A program made the translations under genes and the position numbers. The notes beneath the pieces were generated by a model. It made no database searches and had not been told where the DNA came from. It saw only the letters and a list, made by a program, of their open reading frames with translations. Positions 58,901-64,000 of a stretch of 64,000 nucleotides of DNA are shown here, piece after piece. Source of the DNA: Nymphaea colorata (taxonomy: Eukaryota; Streptophyta; Magnoliopsida; Nymphaeales; Nymphaeaceae); the NCBI RefSeq assembly GCF_008831285.2, contig NC_045139.1:26268412-26332411 (forward strand). Reading direction: 5' to 3'. Each line of letters starts with the position of its first letter. Positions within the stretch are counted from its first letter, which is position 1.

Positions 58901-61900
58901 TAAGATGTGATTATCCTGAGAGAGAGACAGAGAGAGCAATTATTATGTGGTACTTTTTCACGTTATGATGTCACAATATTCACAAGAAAAAACGTTTCTA
59001 TGAAAACAAAGGCATAAGCTTAATGCTACAGAAATTGAAGTGACATGTCACTTGATTTTCAGCATTCAACATGAAATAGGATAGGTTAAACCCATGGTAA
59101 AATTTCTAAGATGATCAATAAACATAAAGCTGACTTTGTTGTTCATCCAATCAGCATCAAGCAGTTACTGGATCCAATACAAATCATTGCAGAATGCAGT
59201 CATTTCACCAGCTAAGAAAAGCATTTCACAAGTGCTGATAGAACCATATTTCAATAGGACTATGAACTCACAAGACAACTATGTTCCTCTCTGCAGCAGT
59301 GAAGAAGTTAGCACAAAATATAGGAAGGTCAAACTCTGGTTCTGGAAATGCTGCAAAGTCCAACACCTGACAACGAAAATGAAGAACTTTAAGAACTGAT
59401 GCAAACTAAGCAGCATATAAATGTCTATTCATATGCAGCACATTCTTGAAGACATGCATGTCAAAATAGATAAACACTTAGACTAATCAACAAAAGAAAT
59501 TCGGCATTATCACTTTAAATGTATGATATCGTGTAACAAGCCTACAATCCAAGGTGATGAGATTGAAGGATCATAATAAAGAAAATTCTAATAGATTAAC
59601 TGAAACACTTAAAGTTCATCATTCAAGTAACCCATGCAAGTCAGAAGTCAGAACCTTGACAAAATTTCCATGCATTACTAACATGATACAAACTTAGAAG
59701 AATTTTAAAATACAATACAAACAGATTAATAGAACAAAACTTGAATCTCATAGCACTAAGATTTCTACAAGTATTTAATGCCTCTTATTGTCTTATTCTT
59801 TTCCACAGCCATTTTGAATCCCATCTCCATATCACCATATCTTTAGCAGCATCTGCATGACATATCTAGACCATCTACAATTACTTACGGAAATATAAGA
59901 CATAGTGAACAGAAAAGATGCAGAATCAACAAAGGCAGCAGTTATAGCTTGAAAAATATAGCCAGAAAAGAGGTGGACTTATGACAGCAGTAGTGTGCAT
60001 GTTAACAGCCTGTTTGCATAAGAGAATAAAGAAAGAGTTGTGACAACATGTGAAACAATGAATCATTTGTTTTTCAGCAAGAAAAATAAACGTGAGTTCT
60101 AATGTTCCTAAAACTCTAAGGGATATATCACTAGTTCGCACACCATTTTCCACTATATACAAGTTACATTCTAATGGTATATGATTATAATTCCCTGAAT
60201 CTGCTTCCATGTTCTTGTGACACAGATAAGAGGAATTCTCCTTGTGCATATTTTGGTTTATACACTCAGAGGCATACACCTTTGCTAGAAACCAGGAGCA
60301 TAAACATCCTCACAGCGAAGGCGCAACAGTAGCTGCCTGTGATATTTTTGTCCCTCTTCACCTTTTGTCATTTGACAATATTACAATCTAAAATTTTCTT
60401 ACACCAGAAAGAGGAAGCAAATTAGTGGGAAAATATTAACAGGCCACCTGAATGACAAGGACCACAAAGGCTAAAGACTTTGGTAATTTCAAACCAGGTG
60501 TTAACCAGGTTGTATAGATAAGCTTTAAATGTGTTTGAAAGCCAAGTTGAAACATTTGGGTGACAACTACAAAACAAGTTTTTGTCGATTTCCTTCCCAA
60601 AGAAGAAAGTGCTAGCAACAAAATGTGATGCCTTCTGAAGGAAAATCAAGCTCTTCCTCTTCCAATGAAGAAGAGGAAACGTCTATGGCAGCGAGATTGA
60701 CAAGTCAATCTGCAAGCTTGGATTGTGGTGGCAATGTCAGCTCTATATCTTCATCATATAACTTCATATAGTTGGAAGTAGAAAAAGAAAACAATGATGG
60801 AGTAGAAGACCCTGGTGATGAGCCTGACCTGGCAAAGCCTATGGATGTCATCAATCCTTTGACTTTGTCGCCTGTGGATGCAGAGAAGTTGAAATCCCTT
60901 GCAAGTACCTCAATGTAGAGGAAAAATGGCCAGTGTGCAATGATCAAGTTGACTGGAGTAGGGAAAAGAAAAAAAGGAAGAAGGTGCACCTAACGATTCC
61001 ATTGATGCAGCGTTCCAGAATGAATATCTAGGAGATTAAGTTTCCCCATTTGCCGACTCATAGAAGCAGGCCATTGGCTTGTTAACTCATCCACCAGCCA
61101 AGAAGGTGGCTGATGAACGTCCTGGCAATTGAGTGCCTCATTGTCCTCCCCCACCCAAAAGCCTGTGCCATTTGTTGTTCTTGAAGAAGATAAAAACGAA
61201 GGGAGAGGAGACCATGAAACCCCTTCCCTAAAACCTGAAGAAGATGAAGAAGAAGGAAGGCCTAAAAAAAGCTAAGGTTGATGAGGTGAAAAAGCTGCCA
61301 CAACCAGTTTTTCCAAAACTTGGTTTAAACCCATTTCTGAAAACAATGGCTTTTGTGTCGTCCAAACAGAAGCACAACCCAGTTTTGAACTCAAGACTGG
61401 GTTTTGATGTCAAGGCCCAAAAGCTTTTTTTCCATAGAAATGTGCAGAAGACCACATTCAGAAACATGCAAGGCACATTCCAGTCTTTGCATACAATTAA
61501 ATTCATGAACACTAGACTAGATGAGCCAGTGTAGTAACATGAAAAGTTGTCATCTCAACATTTTGTACTACAACACCTTTTTTTTGTCCAGCTAACTTCA
61601 TTCTCATCCTTTTTATCCTGTTGGTCAAAATCAGATCAGTTTGCTATTCATCTTTTGGATGGATATGCTACGCTTTTAAAGGATGATCCCCACAGATTTC
61701 CGTTCATGATTTTTATTTTGACAAAATAGTCCTCTGTCACATAGATTGATTTTTCAACCACTAGTTCTTTTGTTGCACCTCCTAATATGAGAACCTTGTA
61801 TCCAACTAAAACCATAATGAACATTGTAACCAGATGAGATTTACAATGTAGCTCAGCCACTTAAGTAGCAAAGGTTGTTCCATCTTCAGTCTCTTTATTA

Positions 61901-63383
61901 CAGCCTCAATCCCCGTGTGTCAAAAGCAATCAAACAATGGACATGTGCAATGAATTTGGACTTAGGAATACCGCCTTGGCAGAAAAAAAATCACAAGACA
62001 CTTAAGACATCATTATGGTTTCTGTTCAAACTGGCTGAACCTTGGTCCAGGAAACAGAGTACAAAGGGATGCCCAATTCCAGATAAGACAGCCCAGCTGT
62101 CAGCCAGGAAGAGGCCAACTCAAAAATAGTCAAGTGGGCATTATAGAAAACTAGTTGGACCCTACAACAGATCAGCTGATCTTGAACTAAATAATCCATA
62201 CACCTCTTTGCATCCATAAAACTCATACAGTCAATTCCACACAACATCATGTAAGCTGAACCTGATGCAACTCATTCAATCACATGCTAATCTAATAATC
62301 TATAGATATCAACTAGCATCAACCAAACAGAAAACCGAACCACGTACTAGTTGTTTACAACTTTACAGTTAAACCATCAAAACAAGTTAATGAAAACAGA
62401 ATAAGTATACCTCGAGATGCTTTAAGTACCAATATACACAATCATCAGGTACTTACCCATACTAAAAAAAACGACTTTGAATAAGATTTGCATAATACTA
62501 TTTCGCCCTATCTTCACAGAGAAGTTTCAGCCTGGATGTTTGGTAGTTCATTTTGAAAGCTGACCCAAAAGTCTCTAACAGCACTAATTTGGTGACCAAA
62601 AGTCTCTAACAGCATTAATCTGGAAAATGTAATTGGAAGCTCCTTAACTTATTTGAATGTCGACGTACAAATTAATTGATTCTATTCCAAGAAGCATCAA
62701 CCTACGAAGTTCACCCTCATACACTCTAAGGTTAACAAAGGCAGTTTTTCTGGCCGAATTGGAGCATTTTCAGTAGTTTAAATGAATTTTATTGTGAAAC
62801 TGTATTTTATTTTGCTATGAGCATGATCCTCATCTACAATGTCAGTAACACTAAAACCTGACGCACACATGTAGTACGGTCTCTCTCAGAACAGAAGCAA
62901 AAAACCAACAAGTAAATGCCAAGACCTGCAGTAAGGGCCCTCCATCAATTGCCAAGCTGCGCATGTATCTGATCTTGGGCGCATGAAAAGAGAGAGTTCG
63001 TAGCTCTGTCCGTCCATCTGAAGCTTTCAACACACTGAATTTTTCCTGACAATGCATACCACCATAAACTAAACTCCTAAAGACTTCATGAATATCAAAG
63101 TCAACAATCGAAAGCACAGAAAAAACAGTGCCCACGAGTATAGGGATGACGAAGAAGAAAGGAGGAAGCGAACCTGCAACTGCAAAGGACTCAGGTCGGC
63201 GTGTAGCCGCATCTTTTCAAAGGCAAAATGGAGGAACCTTTGGTAGAGGAAAGATGAAATTCTTGCCGGGTTTCGATTAGGAAGACGCACTGAGGAGGTT
63301 CCGTCGGATCTTCGAAGCGTTAAGGCACCACCATGAACCAAACATCCCGTCCCTCTCCCGTCCTGCAAGAGGACGCCCCTCAT
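49958..63383 (-). CDS. HY2: Phytochromobilin:ferredoxin oxidoreductase (HY2)
   Basis: Plastid enzyme that uses reduced ferredoxin to convert biliverdin IXa to phytochromobilin, the phytochrome chromophore. Eight minus-strand exons with GT..AG borders: 63383-63174, 63045-62926, 59366-59272, 54773-54680, 54569-54438, 54114-54010, 50347-50297, 50146-49958; total 996 nt, 331 aa (Arabidopsis 329). Only the exon 3/4 junction splits a codon. Residues 1-40 are Arg/Ser-rich, fitting a transit peptide. Family motifs in order: [94 protein letters not shown]. Asp113 and Asp253 align with the two aspartates I recall as catalytic in Arabidopsis HY2 (116 and 256). Introns 2, 3 and 6 are 3.6, 4.5 and 3.7 kb and contain transposon remains. 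Confidence 0.96.
50480..51130 (-). mobile_element. Copia relic in HY2 intron 6
   Basis: On the minus strand a decayed RNase H tail ([17 protein letters not shown], then [11 protein letters not shown], cf. KHIE.DYH and ADIFTKAL) lies at about 51120-50985. It is followed by an LTR-like border TGTTAGAAATC beginning at 50899. Within that LTR, CTATAAAAGGG (plus 50632-50642) resembles an LTR promoter. The far LTR border is not defined. Inserted in the same orientation as HY2. Confidence 0.6.
52370..53079. mobile_element. hAT-like element in HY2 intron 6
   Basis: A 710-bp element with ends CAGTGTTGTCAAAA and (reversed) CAATGTTATAAAAAATTGG. The flanking 8-mers GTGGAAGG (52362-52369) and GTAAAAGG (53080-53087) agree at six of eight positions. 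Subterminal regions carry ATCGG/CCGATT words: AAAATCGGCCAATT on the left and TTTCCGATTCAAATC on the right. The middle is AT-rich without a transposase. The CARTGTT ends are like those of the nested element at 17871-18617. Confidence 0.75.
55550..57230 (-). mobile_element. Internally deleted Ty3/Gypsy element in HY2 intron 3
   Basis: Two diverged LTRs of about 256 and 259 bp (55550-55805 and 56972-57230) share GGCTACCTTTCTCA.TGGAA, CTTAAGCTAAAAGAGG and AAGACTGGCTGACCTGACCC. On the minus strand the right copy is the 5' LTR, followed by a PBS-like TGGTACAGAGCAGG. The internal 1.2 kb starts with a gag-like remnant. It then jumps to the very end of pol ([43 protein letters not shown]), the part behind integrase in Gypsy elements. 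A PPT-like GGGAGGGGCAATGG precedes the 3' LTR. Flanks CTGTA and CTGTG suggest the TSD. Protease, RT and most of integrase are gone. Confidence 0.82.
57670..57691. repeat. Homopolymer of 22 C
   Basis: An uninterrupted C run followed by ACACACA, in HY2 intron 3. On the HY2 transcript strand it is G22. Confidence 0.95.
60625..61515 (+). pseudogene. Decayed coding-like segment in HY2 intron 2
   Basis: On the plus strand, antisense to HY2, a codon-like stretch begins [20 protein letters not shown] near 60629. It continues in shifted frames as [43 protein letters not shown] and [20 protein letters not shown], with stops between. The Lys/Glu/Pro-rich composition looks like old protein-coding DNA rather than intron sequence. 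I do not recognise the family; it could be a captured gene fragment, a processed pseudogene or a retroelement gag. Confidence 0.4.
62563..62622. repeat. Short tandem duplication in HY2 intron 2
   Basis: CCAAAAGTCTCTAACAGCA followed by a TTAAT/CTAAT variant occurs twice, about 32 bp apart. Confidence 0.8.
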
Positions 63384-64000
63384 GGCATTCCACTTATCCA
63401 AAGTTAAACGAGTCCCTCAATCCAGCAGGTGAAATCTGCAAATACCCCACGCCTTCCAACTAATCCCCACATCTTTCCGATTCCTATAACAAAACGTGGC
63501 TTCCTCGTAGCTTCACTACACACAAATGGCTACCGTCTATCGATAGAAGGCATTGTGAAGTGTGAAGTCAGAGTCACAAAAAGCGCAGATTTTTCGAATT
63601 ATAAAGAAGAAAATTTACCAGACAATAAGAACCGCACACGAGTCCAAACTAAACGCGTTCGTTTAATAAATCGTGATCACATGCTTGTGAATGAATACAA
63701 AGATTACGTATTCTTAATCTCCATTTCATTTACTCAAATGAAAAGAATATTTAATGCTTTCCTGTGCGCAGTGTTTTGTAAGAAGGGATTTTTTGGGCAC
63801 ATAACATAGTTGGGGACTAATAGATAGAAAGTGCGTTGGGCGCAGTGACATAATGCAGAACCCTTTCAAACCTTTGCTGGGCGGTAGGTTGCGTGTCATC
63901 TGCTGGCTGAAGAACAAGAGATCTATTGTCAAAGCAGAGCAGGAACTCAATGTTGAATGGATATGTTCACCGCACTCTCGCCCATTTATAACTCACGACA
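63384..64000 (-). promoter_or_regulatory. HY2 upstream region
   Basis: The last 617 bp of the window are the 5' side of HY2 on the minus strand, expected to hold its leader and promoter. I see no clear TATA box and no other gene; frames at 63429-63950 are unrecognised. Confidence 0.5.

Overview
This window is nuclear DNA of a flowering plant. The genes have spliceosomal introns with GT..AG borders, every protein recognised is a plant nuclear gene product, and the gene-poor space is filled with plant-type Copia, Gypsy, hAT-like and MITE-like elements. One exon (SDP1 exon 1) is extremely GC-rich in an otherwise AT-rich background, and one gene (HY2) has 3.5-4.5 kb introns. That could fit a monocot or an early-diverging angiosperm, but I cannot place the species.

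Four intact protein genes are supported. (1) eRF1, translation release factor 1, 9882-11186 (+), has an uninterrupted CDS and a probable 2.8 kb 5'UTR intron. (2) A PICBP-like plant calmodulin-binding protein, 29499-32963 (+), is 1154 aa with an internal array of four ~65-aa repeats. (3) SDP1, a patatin-type triacylglycerol lipase, is join(44600..46006, 46401..46544, 46640..47506) (+), 805 aa. (4) HY2, phytochromobilin synthase, is complement(49958..63383), eight exons and 331 aa spread over 13.4 kb. SDP1 and HY2 are convergent. The genes do not form a pathway: they serve translation termination, calcium signalling, seed-oil breakdown and phytochrome chromophore synthesis. PICBP next to SDP1 matches the order I remember from Arabidopsis chromosome 5.

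Layout. 0-3.2 kb: a truncated, frame-broken eRF1 pseudogene with its 3' flank, a segmental copy of 10.3-13.1 kb, itself split by a 450-bp hAT-like element with an exact 8-bp target duplication. 4 kb: a LINE relic. 6.9-11.2 kb: the eRF1 gene. 14.1-20.9 kb: a complete but disabled Copia retrotransposon on the minus strand, with 255-bp LTRs, a 5-bp TSD, a tRNA-iMet type PBS and a PPT. It carries a nested solo LTR in integrase and a nested hAT-like element with palindromic subterminal repeats. 21-29 kb: intergenic with MITEs and short tandem repeats. 29.5-33 kb: PICBP-like gene. 33-44.6 kb: intergenic with MITEs, two CTCGA-rich hAT-like elements, a minisatellite, a long AT/TG microsatellite and a 0.5-kb tandem duplication upstream of SDP1. 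44.6-47.5 kb: SDP1. 50-63.4 kb: HY2, whose long introns hold a Copia relic, a hAT-like element, a shrunken Gypsy element and a decayed coding-like segment.

I did not find a new molecular system. The best second-look items are the palindromic subterminal repeats of the nested hAT-like element, the coding minisatellite of the PICBP-like gene, the duplicated SDP1 upstream region, the eRF1 duplication, and the TE-expanded HY2 introns. All coordinates and element borders come from reading by eye; no search or alignment was run.
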